Source: an uncultured Eubacteriales bacterium | GTDB lineage: Bacteria; Bacillota; Clostridia; Oscillospirales; QAKW01 | Direction of reading: 5' to 3' | DNA length: 50,228 bases | NCBI GenBank assembly: GCA_902492505.1 | Contig: CABULU010000006.1 | Location: 1 to 50,228, forward strand | Shown here: piece by piece, positions 7,990 through 17,136 of the stretch | Numbering within the stretch: the first letter of the stretch is position 1 | Layout: every line of letters begins with the position of its first letter | The notes under the pieces: generated by a model | The model's input: the letters and a program-made list of their open reading frames with translations, nothing else | What the model was told of the DNA's origin: nothing | The model's database searches: none | Position numbers and translations under genes: made by a program

Positions 7990-9351
7990 ATGAACACCAT
8001 CTGCGCAATAGCGACCGCGCGTGCGGCAGCGGCAATAGGTACTATCCGCGTCAGCGGGGATGACTCCATTTTAATATGCAGCAAAATAATAAGGCTGAAA
8101 AAAGGCAGCCTTGACGCAAGCCCAAACGCAGTTATGCGGCTTGCACTGATACATGACGGAAATACCGAAATTGACGAGGTACTGTGCACCGTTTTCCGCG
8201 CTCCCGCCTCATATACGGGAGAAAACACGGTTGAGATTAACTGCCACGGCTCGCTCTCCATTTTGGAGCGCGTAATTAAGCTGCTTATAAAAAACGGCGC
8301 ACGGTATGCTCTGCCGGGCGAATTTACAAAGCGCGCATTTTTAAACGGTAAAATGGATCTTATTCAAGCCGAAGCCGTCGGCGATTTAATAAACTCACAC
8401 AGTCAGACGGATGCGGCGCTTGCCCTGCGGCGTATGTCGGGCATACTTTCAGAAGAATTCAACGAAATTTTCAATGCCCTTGTCGCTCTGAATACCGATA
8501 TACTTGCATATATCGATTTTCCCGACGAGGGACTGACCGATGTTGATCCGACAACCGTACTGAATCAGCTGCAAAGCATCAGAGAACGAATTTTAAAGCT
8601 TGAAAAAAGCTTTAATACAGGCTCTGTAATACACAACGGCGCCGACACCGTCATAATCGGCGCGCCAAATGTCGGAAAAAGCACTTTTCTCAACGCCGTG
8701 CTGGGATACGAACGGGCAATAGTCTCCGATATTGCCGGAACAACACGCGACATGGTTTCCGAGCGTGCGGTTATGGGCGGCGTGACGCTCAACCTATGCG
8801 ATACTGCCGGAATACGTGAAAAGGCGGAGCAGATAGAACAGCGCGGTATCGAGATTGCGCAGCAAAGCCTCAAAACGGCAGACCTTGTCTTTGCTGTATT
8901 TGACGGTTCAAAAACAATCTCGGACGACGATAGAAAAATCATAGAGCTATGCGCCGGAAAAACTGCCGTTGCAATAATAAACAAATGCGACCTGCCGCAA
9001 AATATAGACAAACAGTATATTTACAGCTCATTTATACACGCAGTAGAGATTTCGGCTGCAAAAAACGACGGAATTGACAAGCTTTCCAAGATTGTACAAG
9101 GCATGTTTCTGTCCGATAAAATCTCCGTTGAAAGCGGAATGCTGTTGACTAACACGCGTCATTATGAGCGCGCAGTGCGTGCAAGAGAGCTTGTAGACGC
9201 GGCAATAGCTACTGTAAAGCGCGGCTTTACCCCTGATCTTGCAAGCGTGGATATAACATCTGCGGCGGGTGAAATAGGAATGATAACGGGAAATACCGTG
9301 TCGGACAAAATTATCGATGAGATATTTTCGAAATTCTGTGTCGGAAAATAA
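7990..9351 (+). CDS. mnmE: tRNA modification GTPase MnmE
   Basis: With MnmG it modifies the wobble uridine of certain tRNAs. The 453 residues start NTICAIATARAAAAIGTIRV. The central G domain shows GAPNVGKSTFLNAV (P-loop), DIAGTTRD, DTAGIREKAE and NKCD. The last residues FCVGK supply the C-terminal CxGK motif with the catalytic Cys. RBS AGAGGG precedes the ATG. mnmG and rsmG, which often follow, are absent here; a terminator comes next. Confidence 0.97.
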   Translation: MNTICAIATARAAAAIGTIRVSGDDSILICSKIIRLKKGSLDASPNAVMRLALIHDGNTEIDEVLCTVFRAPASYTGENTVEINCHGSLSILERVIKLLIKNGARYALPGEFTKRAFLNGKMDLIQAEAVGDLINSHSQTDAALALRRMSGILSEEFNEIFNALVALNTDILAYIDFPDEGLTDVDPTTVLNQLQSIRERILKLEKSFNTGSVIHNGADTVIIGAPNVGKSTFLNAVLGYERAIVSDIAGTTRDMVSERAVMGGVTLNLCDTAGIREKAEQIEQRGIEIAQQSLKTADLVFAVFDGSKTISDDDRKIIELCAGKTAVAIINKCDLPQNIDKQYIYSSFIHAVEISAAKNDGIDKLSKIVQGMFLSDKISVESGMLLTNTRHYERAVRARELVDAAIATVKRGFTPDLASVDITSAAGEIGMITGNTVSDKIIDEIFSKFCVGK

Positions 9352-9355
9352 ATTG

Positions 9356-9380
9356 AAAGCGGACGAATGTCCGCTTTTTT
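9356..9380 (+). terminator. Terminator after mnmE
   Basis: Stem AGCGGAC/GTCCGCT with a 4-base loop and six T residues, just after the mnmE stop. Confidence 0.88.
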
Positions 9381-9412
9381 ATTACTCGAAAATATTAAAT
9401 TTGTCAAGTGTA

Positions 9413-9441
9413 TTGTATTGCGGGATATGGTTTGATATAAT
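9413..9441 (+). promoter_or_regulatory. Promoter of the DUF1385-prmC operon
   Basis: TTGTAT (9413-9418), 17 bp, TATAAT (9436-9441), 34 bases before the DUF1385 start codon and just after the mnmE terminator. Confidence 0.7.
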
Positions 9442-9474
9442 TAAAAAAATAACATTATCAAGGAAAGCACACAG

Positions 9475-10548
9475 ATGAAAAATAACAAAAAAGCAAAGTA
9501 TACAAGCATCGGCGGCAGCGCGCTTATTGAAGGCGTCATGATGCGTTCAGGCAGCAAAATGTCCATCGCCGTGAGAAAACAAAGCGGAGACGTAGTGCTG
9601 AAGATAGAACAGATTAAACAGACAAAAAGCATTATAAATAAAATTCCGATACTGCGCGGCGTTGTGGGATTTATTATGTCAATGATAACAAGCTATAAGT
9701 CGCTTATGTACTCCGCCGACGTATCCATGGAGGATATATTGGAGGAGGAGCCGGAAAGTAAATTTGAAAAATGGCTGACAAACGCGCTTGGAAAGGGCTT
9801 TGTGAACGTACTCATGGTATTTTCCGTGATAATAGGGCTTGCAATAAGCATTTTGGCTTTTATATATCTCCCGACACTGCTTACCGACCTGTTTTCGAAG
9901 TATGTGTTAAAGCTCAGCCCGGTAGCCAAGCGCATAATTGTCGGTGCGCTCAAAATGCTGATATTTTTAATCTACATGCTCGCGGTCTCGCGCATGAAAG
10001 ATATGCGCAGGCTATTTGAGTATCACGGTGCCGAGCATAAAACAATTTTCTGTTTTGAAGCAAAGCGCGAGCTTACACCCGAAAACGCAAAAAGCTTCAA
10101 GCGTTTCCATCCGAGATGCGGAACGTCTTTTATTATAATCACTCTCATTGTCAGTATCATCGTATCTATGATGATTCCGTGGCAAAACGCACAGCTGCAC
10201 ACGCTGTGGAAGCTTCTGTTTTTACCCGCTGTCATGGGAATTGCATATGAATTTATAAAGCTTGCCGGTAAATACGATAATTTGTTTACAAGGATAATTT
10301 CCGCGCCGGGGCTGTGGTTTCAGCGCATAACGACAAGAGAGCCGGATAGAGATCAGCTTGAAATAGCCATTTGGGCATTGCGCGGCGTGCTGGAGGATTA
10401 TCCTCTCAACACACGCCTTATAATCGGCGCTGACGGCGTGCCTGTGCCTCAGGCACAAACCGAAACCGGCGCCGAAGATTCCAAAAGCGTCAAAGAAGAT
10501 GAAAACAGCGGTGAAATCCGGCAATCAAACGGTGCAGACAATGAATGA
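9475..10548 (+). CDS. DUF1385 (YqhQ-like) membrane protein
   Basis: An integral membrane protein of unknown function, 357 residues. The N-terminus reads IGGSALIEGVMMRSGSKM, the family signature. Membrane segments lie at about 110-135, 155-172, 215-235 and 243-262. Between the second and third lies EYHGAEHKTIFCFE, followed by RFHPRCGTSFI, a His/Cys-rich conserved stretch that looks like a metal or catalytic site. The C-terminus is hydrophilic and acidic. In many Clostridia this gene sits next to prmC and prfA; here prmC follows with an 8-base overlap but prfA is missing. Confidence 0.9.
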   Translation: MKNNKKAKYTSIGGSALIEGVMMRSGSKMSIAVRKQSGDVVLKIEQIKQTKSIINKIPILRGVVGFIMSMITSYKSLMYSADVSMEDILEEEPESKFEKWLTNALGKGFVNVLMVFSVIIGLAISILAFIYLPTLLTDLFSKYVLKLSPVAKRIIVGALKMLIFLIYMLAVSRMKDMRRLFEYHGAEHKTIFCFEAKRELTPENAKSFKRFHPRCGTSFIIITLIVSIIVSMMIPWQNAQLHTLWKLLFLPAVMGIAYEFIKLAGKYDNLFTRIISAPGLWFQRITTREPDRDQLEIAIWALRGVLEDYPLNTRLIIGADGVPVPQAQTETGAEDSKSVKEDENSGEIRQSNGADNE

Positions 10549-11425
10549 AAGTGCGCGCGAGCTCGTACGGCGCGGCGCACAGCTTATGGTTCAAGGCGGT
10601 ATCAGCGGGTCAAGCGCAGCTTCTGACTCACGACGCCTTCTTGAGCATTTCTGCAAAATCACAAAAACCGATATGGTGTTAGACCCGTCAGTTACTCCTA
10701 AACCGGAAAGCGCAGCACAGTTTATCTGCGCCTGCCAAAGGCGGGCAAGCGGCGAGCCGCTCCAGTACATAATCGGCAGTTGGGAATTCATGGGGCTTGA
10801 ATTTGAAGTAAACCCGTCTGTGCTCATACCCCGCGCCGACACCGAAACGCTTGTGACTTATACTTTGGAAAAGTACGGCGACCGTGAAAAGTCCGGGCTT
10901 CGGATTTTGGACATTTGCTGCGGCAGCGGCTGCATCGGCCTTGCCTTAAAGCATTTTCTGCCTCAAAGCAGTATTGTTCTTGCGGATATCAGCGAAAACG
11001 CACTGATTGTAGCGCAAAAAAACTCGCGCCGGCTCGGGCTGGATACGGAAATCGTCAAATGCGACCTTCTGCCCGGTTATAAAAACCGCTTTCATGACAG
11101 CGAATTTGACATCATCGTATCAAACCCGCCGTACATAAAAAGTACCGATATGGATTTTTTACAACGCGAAGTAAAGCATGAACCGCGAATAGCCCTTGAC
11201 GGCGGTGAAGACGGAATGAAGTTTTACAGGGCGCTTGCGCTCCTTTGGGAGGGAGCGCTGAAACCGCACGGAGAGATGATACTCGAGGCGGGATATGACA
11301 CCTCGCGCGGTATATACTCATTGTTTGCCGAATGCGGGTACAGCGAAATTACAACACGACGCGACCTTGGCGGAATTGTTCGCCTTGTCGCAGCAAAAAG
11401 AGGATCAGGATATGAAAATAATTAA
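10541..11425 (+). CDS. prmC: Peptide chain release factor N5-glutamine methyltransferase
   Basis: Methylates the GGQ glutamine of release factors using SAM. The 294-residue form starts at ATG 10541; the frame is open further upstream, but that would overlap DUF1385 more deeply. It contains LQYIIGSWEFMGLEF, the SAM-binding ILDICCGSGCIGLAL and the catalytic SNPPYI near residue 194. The gene overlaps DUF1385 by 8 bases and the next gene by 14. prfA, its usual neighbour and substrate gene, is not in the window. Confidence 0.95.
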   Translation: MNESARELVRRGAQLMVQGGISGSSAASDSRRLLEHFCKITKTDMVLDPSVTPKPESAAQFICACQRRASGEPLQYIIGSWEFMGLEFEVNPSVLIPRADTETLVTYTLEKYGDREKSGLRILDICCGSGCIGLALKHFLPQSSIVLADISENALIVAQKNSRRLGLDTEIVKCDLLPGYKNRFHDSEFDIIVSNPPYIKSTDMDFLQREVKHEPRIALDGGEDGMKFYRALALLWEGALKPHGEMILEAGYDTSRGIYSLFAECGYSEITTRRDLGGIVRLVAAKRGSGYENN

Positions 11426-13910
11426 GCGAGCCGCAGCGGCAGTAACTTCGGTTGTTTTAGCGCTCGGCTGTACAGCATTCAGCTATGCCGGCGGCTATAA
11501 TACAATACAAATAACCCAGTCGCAGTCTTCAAAAATATCATATAACGGCGCAGAGTTTACAGCCTTTACCGGCAGATACAGCGTCGGCGGCAAGAATTAC
11601 GGCGAGCGTGCATACACGGTTGTTGCAAAGCCCGGAATATTTACATCGGTAGAGGTGACCAGCGGCACAAGCGTCTACGGTAAAAGCACGCTTTCACAAA
11701 AGGTCGCATCATATAATCCGGGAGACGGGAGAAAGGTTGTCGGCGCCATCAATGCCGATTTCTTTTCAACAGCAACCGGACTTCCCCTCGGAATACAGAT
11801 TTCAAACGGAGTTGTGCAGGCAACCAACAACAATGCCTATGAAAAATCCGTCGGCAGATATTCCGTTGCGTTCAGAGAGGACGGCACGGCTTTTACCGGA
11901 ATACCCAACCTTAAGGTCAGCGCGGTAATAGGCGGCAGCGAAGTGGTCGCGGACAGGCTTAACGCCTACCCGGACGCAAACCTCTCCATGCTGACGGATG
12001 ATTATGCTGACAAAACCTATTGGAACACGGGCTTTGCGCATGATATAATCGTGCTTGAGACAGACGGAAAGATGCGTATTGACAAACCGGTCTCCTGCCG
12101 GTTTGTCAGCTACATTAAATCAGCGTGGGAACCGATAGCCATTGAAAAAAATCATATATATCTTATCGCCCCTGCGGGAGACACACGTCTTTCAAAAGCG
12201 GCGCAGGGAAAAGAACCGGGAACTGAAAGCAGTGCCGTAGTTTCTGATCTTGCCGGAGGCTGGGCAGATGTAAAAAGCGCTGTCGGCGGAGGAAACCTGC
12301 TTATAAACGGCGGCACGCTTCGCTATCCGTCCACCTATGACCAGTCAATTGCAAACACCCTTACTTCCCGCAGTGCGGTAGGCATCCGTGCGGACGGCAC
12401 CGTTATATTTTACACAGCGGAAAAGGATAAAAACGGCGCGCAAAGCGGCGGGGTCAAGTTAGAGGCGGTGGCTCAGGCGCTATATAATATGGGATGCGTT
12501 CAGGCCGTGAATTTTGACGGCGGCGGTTCCTCAACCATCGCCGCATCGGAAAACGGCGGTGCATGTACGGTTAAAAATTCACCTCAGGACGGAACACAGC
12601 GGCTTATATCCAATGCTCTGCTGCTTGTTTGCGACGAGAGGCTGCCTGTGGTTACGGAAGACTTTGAGGGAAATCCCGATATCACAGAGCAGTATTCGGG
12701 AATGAGTCTAATCAATGTTCAAAAAAGCAATGAGCGCGTGTATACCGGTACCGGCGCGCTTAAAGCGGACTTTAAGTTTGCGGGAGACAGCAGCATTGTC
12801 GGGTTTGGGTTCAACAAGCCTTACGTGCTTTCAGATTACAGCCATATGACAGTTTCCGTTTACGGAGACGGTTCGGGCACCGAGCTTTATGCTGTTCTGA
12901 GCGGCACCGAAGGCGAATACAAGACAAAGCTATGTACGCTTGATTTCACCGGCTGGAAAAAGCTCGAATTCAGCGTAATCGGTGCAAGTCAGCTCCGGGG
13001 TTTCCATATAGGCACAGAGAGCGGTTCCGTGAAAGCCGGAAGTATTTATATAGACCGTTTGACAGGCTACAAGGGCTTCACACTGAGTGATTCAACGGCG
13101 CCCGCGTTTGAGGTCAGCCTGAACGGCACCAAAATAACTCCCTACGCAAATGACGGGGCATTTTCTTCAGGTGCAGATTACGGCTCGCTCACATGCACGG
13201 TTGACGGAAAACAAATCGCTTATACAAACGGAGCTTTCGATATTTCCGGGATATCGGGAAGTAAAATAAAACGTGCCGAAATCGAAATCACCGACATTTT
13301 CGGCAACCGCGCAAAGCGCACGCTGCTGTTTAAGCCGGCAGGCTACAACTCAGCGCTGCCGTATTCCGATGTAAATGATCAGAAATGGGACAGTGTATAC
13401 ATCCGATACTGCACCGAAAATTCAATAATTGACGGATTTACGGAAAACGGAGTTGTAACCTTTCGCGGAAAGGAAAGCATAACCCGCGCGCAGTTCTGTA
13501 CCATGCTTGTGCGAAAAATGGGACTGGATATAAATAAGTATGCGGGAGTCACGCTCCCGTATGAGGACACGGCCGACATTCCCAGGTGGGCAATGCTGTA
13601 TGTCAAAGCGGCATATGCCGAGGGAATAATGACGGGCTCAAAAACCTTTACCGGCGTATCCTTCTATGCAAGAAACAACATAACGCGGCAGGAAGCGGCG
13701 TGCGCCGTAGAGCGTATCGCAAACGCCGACGAACGCCTTGCAATGCGCGTTGAATACAAGGATATGAGCGACGTTTCGGGATGGGCAAAAAACGCAGTAA
13801 CAGCCTTAACCTCAAAAGGCATTTTTGACGGCGACAACGACGGCAGATTTTATCCCAAGCGCAATCTTTCACGCTCGGAATCGGCGGCGCTAATAACCCG
13901 AATCGTTTAA
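11412..13910 (+). CDS. Secreted phosphodiester glycosidase (NAGPA-like) with three C-terminal SLH domains
   Basis: An 832-residue exported protein, probably bound to cell-wall polymers. The ATG at 11412 gives a basic N-terminus and hydrophobic signal peptide (KRAAAAVTSVVLALGCTAFSYAGG). Residues about 100-400 match the phosphodiester glycosidase family (PF09992): VVGAINADFFSTATGLPLG, RSAVGIRADGTVIFYTA and VNFDGGGSSTIA. Residues about 420-560 resemble a beta-sandwich carbohydrate-binding module. Three SLH repeats run from about 640 to the end (YSDVNDQKWDSVYIRY, YEDTADIPRWAMLYVKAA, YKDMSDVSGWAKNAVTAL). Family members hydrolyse sugar phosphodiesters such as uncovered GlcNAc-P or wall glycopolymers; the substrate here is unknown. 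It starts inside the end of prmC, so translation is probably coupled. Confidence 0.9.
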   Translation: MKIIKRAAAAVTSVVLALGCTAFSYAGGYNTIQITQSQSSKISYNGAEFTAFTGRYSVGGKNYGERAYTVVAKPGIFTSVEVTSGTSVYGKSTLSQKVASYNPGDGRKVVGAINADFFSTATGLPLGIQISNGVVQATNNNAYEKSVGRYSVAFREDGTAFTGIPNLKVSAVIGGSEVVADRLNAYPDANLSMLTDDYADKTYWNTGFAHDIIVLETDGKMRIDKPVSCRFVSYIKSAWEPIAIEKNHIYLIAPAGDTRLSKAAQGKEPGTESSAVVSDLAGGWADVKSAVGGGNLLINGGTLRYPSTYDQSIANTLTSRSAVGIRADGTVIFYTAEKDKNGAQSGGVKLEAVAQALYNMGCVQAVNFDGGGSSTIAASENGGACTVKNSPQDGTQRLISNALLLVCDERLPVVTEDFEGNPDITEQYSGMSLINVQKSNERVYTGTGALKADFKFAGDSSIVGFGFNKPYVLSDYSHMTVSVYGDGSGTELYAVLSGTEGEYKTKLCTLDFTGWKKLEFSVIGASQLRGFHIGTESGSVKAGSIYIDRLTGYKGFTLSDSTAPAFEVSLNGTKITPYANDGAFSSGADYGSLTCTVDGKQIAYTNGAFDISGISGSKIKRAEIEITDIFGNRAKRTLLFKPAGYNSALPYSDVNDQKWDSVYIRYCTENSIIDGFTENGVVTFRGKESITRAQFCTMLVRKMGLDINKYAGVTLPYEDTADIPRWAMLYVKAAYAEGIMTGSKTFTGVSFYARNNITRQEAACAVERIANADERLAMRVEYKDMSDVSGWAKNAVTALTSKGIFDGDNDGRFYPKRNLSRSESAALITRIV

Positions 13911-13942
13911 CATTATAATTTACATACGGCAGGTAAACAATC

Positions 13943-14368
13943 ATGAATATACTTGTAATAGACGGTCAGGGCGGCAAAATGGGCCGAAAGATAATCGAGG
14001 AGCTGTGTTCGGGGTGCGACGGTCAAAACATGCAGATAACCGCGGTCGGCACAAACAGCTGCGCAACGGAAAGCATGATAAAAGGCGGCGCAGTACGAGC
14101 AGCCACGGGCGAAAATCCCGTAATCGTTGCCGCAAAACAGGCTGATATTATAATCGGACCGATAGGAATTGTAATAGCAGACGCATTATACGGCGAGATA
14201 ACCCCTAAAATGGCGCTGGCCGTTGCACAAAGCTCTGCGCGGAGGATACTTCTTCCCGTCAACCGCTGCGGAAATCAGATTGCCGGTGTACGTGAATGTA
14301 CGGTAAACGAACTAATTGACGACGCAATGAAAATGGTAAATGAAATAATAAAAGGTGCGTCACGCTAA
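13943..14368 (+). CDS. DUF3842 family protein
   Basis: A 141-residue protein beginning MNILVIDGQGGKMGRKIIEE, a Rossmann-like nucleotide-binding start conserved in this clostridial family of unknown function. Later segments ADIIIGPIGIVIADALYGEI and ILLPVNRCGNQIAGV are also typical. RBS GGCAGG lies upstream. It probably shares the transcript of the SLH protein 32 bases upstream. Its stop codon sits in the loop of the following terminator, so the stem overlaps the last codons. Confidence 0.88.
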   Translation: MNILVIDGQGGKMGRKIIEELCSGCDGQNMQITAVGTNSCATESMIKGGAVRAATGENPVIVAAKQADIIIGPIGIVIADALYGEITPKMALAVAQSSARRILLPVNRCGNQIAGVRECTVNELIDDAMKMVNEIIKGASR

Positions 14369-14383
14369 GTGACGCACCTTTTT
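14351..14383 (+). terminator. Terminator overlapping the end of the DUF3842 gene
   Basis: A 13-bp stem AAAGGTGCGTCAC/GTGACGCACCTTT whose 5-base loop contains the TAA stop, followed by a T-rich run. It faces the convergent GH127 gene and could act in both directions. Confidence 0.88.
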
Positions 14384-14393
14384 GATTTTTTAC

Positions 14394-16190
14394 TTAATAT
14401 TTGGCGTGAAGCCAAACGAGCATGTCGCTTTCTCCCCTGTTGGCAAAAGCACTGTACGGAATAAGACGTATCGTAACTGGCTCCGTCTCACCCTTATCAC
14501 GTGAATACAGCGTATTTTTTGCACTTTTTATGCGAAATCCCGAAATGTTCAGCGTGTTAAGTCCTATGCTTTCATCATATTCGATACGGTAATCAAAATC
14601 ATGCGGCACGCAAAGTGCGTGAAGGTTTTCGCTTACCTCGCAGTTATCAATACCCTCCGCGCAGTACACCACAGGTCCAGCTTGAATGCAAAGCCGGTGC
14701 GTGTCATGCACAACCCTGCTGTCGGCATACACCGCAAACGGCGACATGTCAAATCTCAGCGTAATTTCTCCGCCGCTTTCCATCACGGCATATCCGTCCT
14801 TTACCGTATACTCCCTGTCAGCTGTAAATTTGGCACACCAGGACGGAATACGCACGGCAACGTTTTTTACACCGCACGCCGAAATCTTTACCGTACCGCT
14901 GCGGGGATAGTCTGTGTGCATTTTACACTCTGTTTTGCCGTCACTCAGCACACTTTCGGCAAACTGGTTTACAAACAGCGTATCGCTTTCCAAGCCGTAA
15001 ATATATTCGGACAGCTTAGGGAGCAAACGATTAAGGTTAGGCGGGCAGCAGGAACACTTAAAGCATTCCACCCGCTGAGTAATCGGCAGCCGCCGCTTTC
15101 CGTATACGCTTTCAAAATGCTCTGAAAGCGTAATTTCAAGCGGATTTTCATAGAAAAACGCTTTTCCGTCCAACGATAAGCCCGACAATACACCGTTATA
15201 AAAAACACGTTCGATCACATCGGCAAACTCGGCGCGGTTTTCAAGGCGCAGCAGACGCTTTGCAAAGAACATAAGACCAATTCCGGCGCAGGTTTCGGCA
15301 TATGCGTCGTTGTTGGGCAGGTCATAAGCGTGTGTAAAAGCCTCGCCGATCGGTGTCGAACCCAGTCCACCCGTCACATACATCTTTTTTGTCACAATAT
15401 CCTCAAAGAGTGCAAAGCAGGCGCGCTTTAACTCGTTATCCCCCGTCTCAAAAGCACAGTCCGCCATCGCACTGTAAAGATAAACGGCACGGACTACGTG
15501 CCCGACAGCTTCAGTTTGTTCGCGCACAGGCAGATGACTCTGATTATACGGCGTTTTCTCAGACTCGCATTTACCGCGGTTGTTCAGGAAAAACAGAGCC
15601 AGCTCCAAATACTTTTTAACTTTTGTATATCGGTACATCTCAATAAGCGCCAGTTCTATTTCCTCATGTCCGGGAGTTACAAATGCAGCGCTCTTTTCGA
15701 TGACAAAAACCCTGTAAATATAATCCGCGTATTTTTCCATACATTTTAAAAACCGAGTTTCACCCGTAGCACGCGCATACGCCACAGCCGCCTCAAAAAG
15801 ATGACCAGCACAGTAAAGCTCATGCTTATCACGGTCTTTAAAGCGCTTTTCCGGCTCGCAGACCGTAAAATATATATTAAAATAACCGTCGCCATCCTGG
15901 TGCTCTTCGATTTTGTCAATAAGACGCTCCACCCTGCCCTTTAGCTCGGAATCGGGATTATCATGCAGAATATATGCCGCACCCTCCATCCATTTTGCAA
16001 CGTCACTGTCGTAAAAATAGTGCGGTTTATTCGGTTTGCCCTCTATCCAGTCAAAGTCAAAGGCACCAATCCTGCCGCTGTCACAAAACCTGTCGTAAAC
16101 CGCATTTATTATGACTTTCCGATTAAGCTTTTGTTTATCGGCTATATACCCGCCCGTAATTTTCACCTTATCGCAATCAAATAGCTTCAT
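14394..16190 (-). CDS. GH127 beta-L-arabinofuranosidase family protein
   Basis: A 598-residue, apparently cytosolic glycoside hydrolase without a signal peptide. It shows the family layout: an N-terminal strand region, an alpha/alpha barrel with DVAKWMEGAAYIL, AETCAGIGLMFFAKRLL, and KCSCCPPNLNRLLPKLSEY. In the characterised HypBA1 the zinc ligands are Glu-x-Cys plus a Cys-Cys pair, one Cys being the nucleophile; the matching E-T-C (about residue 300) and C-C (about 380) are both here. It probably removes terminal beta-L-arabinofuranose from plant arabino-oligosaccharides. GGAGGTG precedes the ATG. It is divergent from an AraC regulator, the likely controller. Confidence 0.92.
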   Translation of the reverse strand: MKLFDCDKVKITGGYIADKQKLNRKVIINAVYDRFCDSGRIGAFDFDWIEGKPNKPHYFYDSDVAKWMEGAAYILHDNPDSELKGRVERLIDKIEEHQDGDGYFNIYFTVCEPEKRFKDRDKHELYCAGHLFEAAVAYARATGETRFLKCMEKYADYIYRVFVIEKSAAFVTPGHEEIELALIEMYRYTKVKKYLELALFFLNNRGKCESEKTPYNQSHLPVREQTEAVGHVVRAVYLYSAMADCAFETGDNELKRACFALFEDIVTKKMYVTGGLGSTPIGEAFTHAYDLPNNDAYAETCAGIGLMFFAKRLLRLENRAEFADVIERVFYNGVLSGLSLDGKAFFYENPLEITLSEHFESVYGKRRLPITQRVECFKCSCCPPNLNRLLPKLSEYIYGLESDTLFVNQFAESVLSDGKTECKMHTDYPRSGTVKISACGVKNVAVRIPSWCAKFTADREYTVKDGYAVMESGGEITLRFDMSPFAVYADSRVVHDTHRLCIQAGPVVYCAEGIDNCEVSENLHALCVPHDFDYRIEYDESIGLNTLNISGFRIKSAKNTLYSRDKGETEPVTIRLIPYSAFANRGESDMLVWLHAKY

Positions 16191-16210
16191 ATCACACCTC
16201 CGTATTGCTG

Positions 16211-16239
16211 TTGCTTTTTTTGCGCAACTGAATTATAAT
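16211..16239 (+). promoter_or_regulatory. Promoter of the AraC regulator gene
   Basis: TTGCTT (16211-16216), 17 bp, TATAAT (16234-16239). The -10 is part of ATTATAAT (16232-16239), its own reverse complement, which also provides the -10 of the opposite GH127 promoter. Confidence 0.65.
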
Positions 16240-16261
16240 ACATACAGCGGTTTTAAATCAA
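16232..16261 (-). promoter_or_regulatory. Promoter of the GH127 gene
   Basis: On the minus strand TTGATT (16256-16261), 18 bp, TATAAT (16232-16237). It shares the palindromic ATTATAAT with the divergent AraC promoter, so polymerase can probably occupy only one direction at a time. Confidence 0.6.
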
Positions 16262-16296
16262 GCCGTAAAACACGATAAAAGGTGTGAAAAAACGAT

Positions 16297-17073
16297 ATGA
16301 ATATACTCGTAAATCCCAATATCTCCTTTCGCGGCGCTGGACTGTTTTATTCTGAAAAAGAGTGGACACATCCCAAAAGAGTTGAAAAAACATATGAGAT
16401 AATTTATGTAACGGAGGGAGTTGTGCATATGCGTGAAAACGGAGCTGACACGGACGCAGGTCAGGGTCAGATAATGCTGCTTGAACCCGACACACTGCAC
16501 GAGGGATACAGGGAAAGTCGCAGAGTGGGATTTTACTGGCTACACTTTTCTCTGTCAGGCGAAAATCTGCCATTTAAAAAGAGGTTTTTTGAGCGCTTTG
16601 ACAGTGCGTATCTTTTCCGCGAACTTTTGCACTGCAACAACCTTCCGAGCAGCTCGGAGCACACGGTTAATGCTATTCTTATCCGAATACTGTGTGAGCT
16701 CTGCGATCTGTCAGATCGTAAAGACGGGAAAGAAGACGGAAAGGCAAGCGTAATATATGAATGGATACGGGCAAACTCCGGCGCCGCGCTTACCGCGGCA
16801 AATGTTGCGGCAAGGTTTCAGTGCTCCACGGACCATGCGACAAGGCTGCTCACAAAATATTGCGGCAAAGGCATAAAGGGAGTAAACGACATGTTTGTAA
16901 TAAAGCGCGCAAAGGAGCTTTTGTGCAATACAAACAAGTATATAAAAGAGATAGCCTTTGAACTCGGATTTTGCTCTGACAACGCATTTATAGCCTTTTT
17001 CAAATATCACGAGGGCATATACCCCGAAAAGTACCGCAACAGATTTTTCAAAACGCACATGAACAGCAAATAA
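16297..17073 (+). CDS. AraC-family transcriptional regulator
   Basis: A 258-residue regulator. Residues 1-100 form a cupin-type sensor (YEIIYVTEGVVHMREN, GQIMLLEPDTLHEGYRE). Residues about 155-255 form the double helix-turn-helix: ALTAANVAARFQCSTDHATR and KRAKELLCNTNKYIKEIAFE, ending HEGIYPEKYRNRFF. It is divergent from the GH127 arabinofuranosidase and most likely controls it in response to an arabinose-containing sugar. The AraC assignment is from sequence; the ligand is inferred from the neighbour. Confidence 0.92.
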   Translation: MNILVNPNISFRGAGLFYSEKEWTHPKRVEKTYEIIYVTEGVVHMRENGADTDAGQGQIMLLEPDTLHEGYRESRRVGFYWLHFSLSGENLPFKKRFFERFDSAYLFRELLHCNNLPSSSEHTVNAILIRILCELCDLSDRKDGKEDGKASVIYEWIRANSGAALTAANVAARFQCSTDHATRLLTKYCGKGIKGVNDMFVIKRAKELLCNTNKYIKEIAFELGFCSDNAFIAFFKYHEGIYPEKYRNRFFKTHMNSK

Positions 17074-17088
17074 CTTCAGATACAGTAA

Positions 17089-17125
17089 AAAGTCCACAGA
17101 CAAATGTCTGCGGACTTTCAATTTT
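17089..17125. terminator. Terminator between convergent genes
   Basis: A long stem AAAGTCC-CAGACA/TGTCTG-GGACTTT with one internal A/C mismatch, T-rich on the plus side and A-rich on the other. It serves the AraC gene and possibly the thioredoxin-fold gene coming from the right. Confidence 0.8.
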
Positions 17126-17136
17126 TCAATCGCTTT

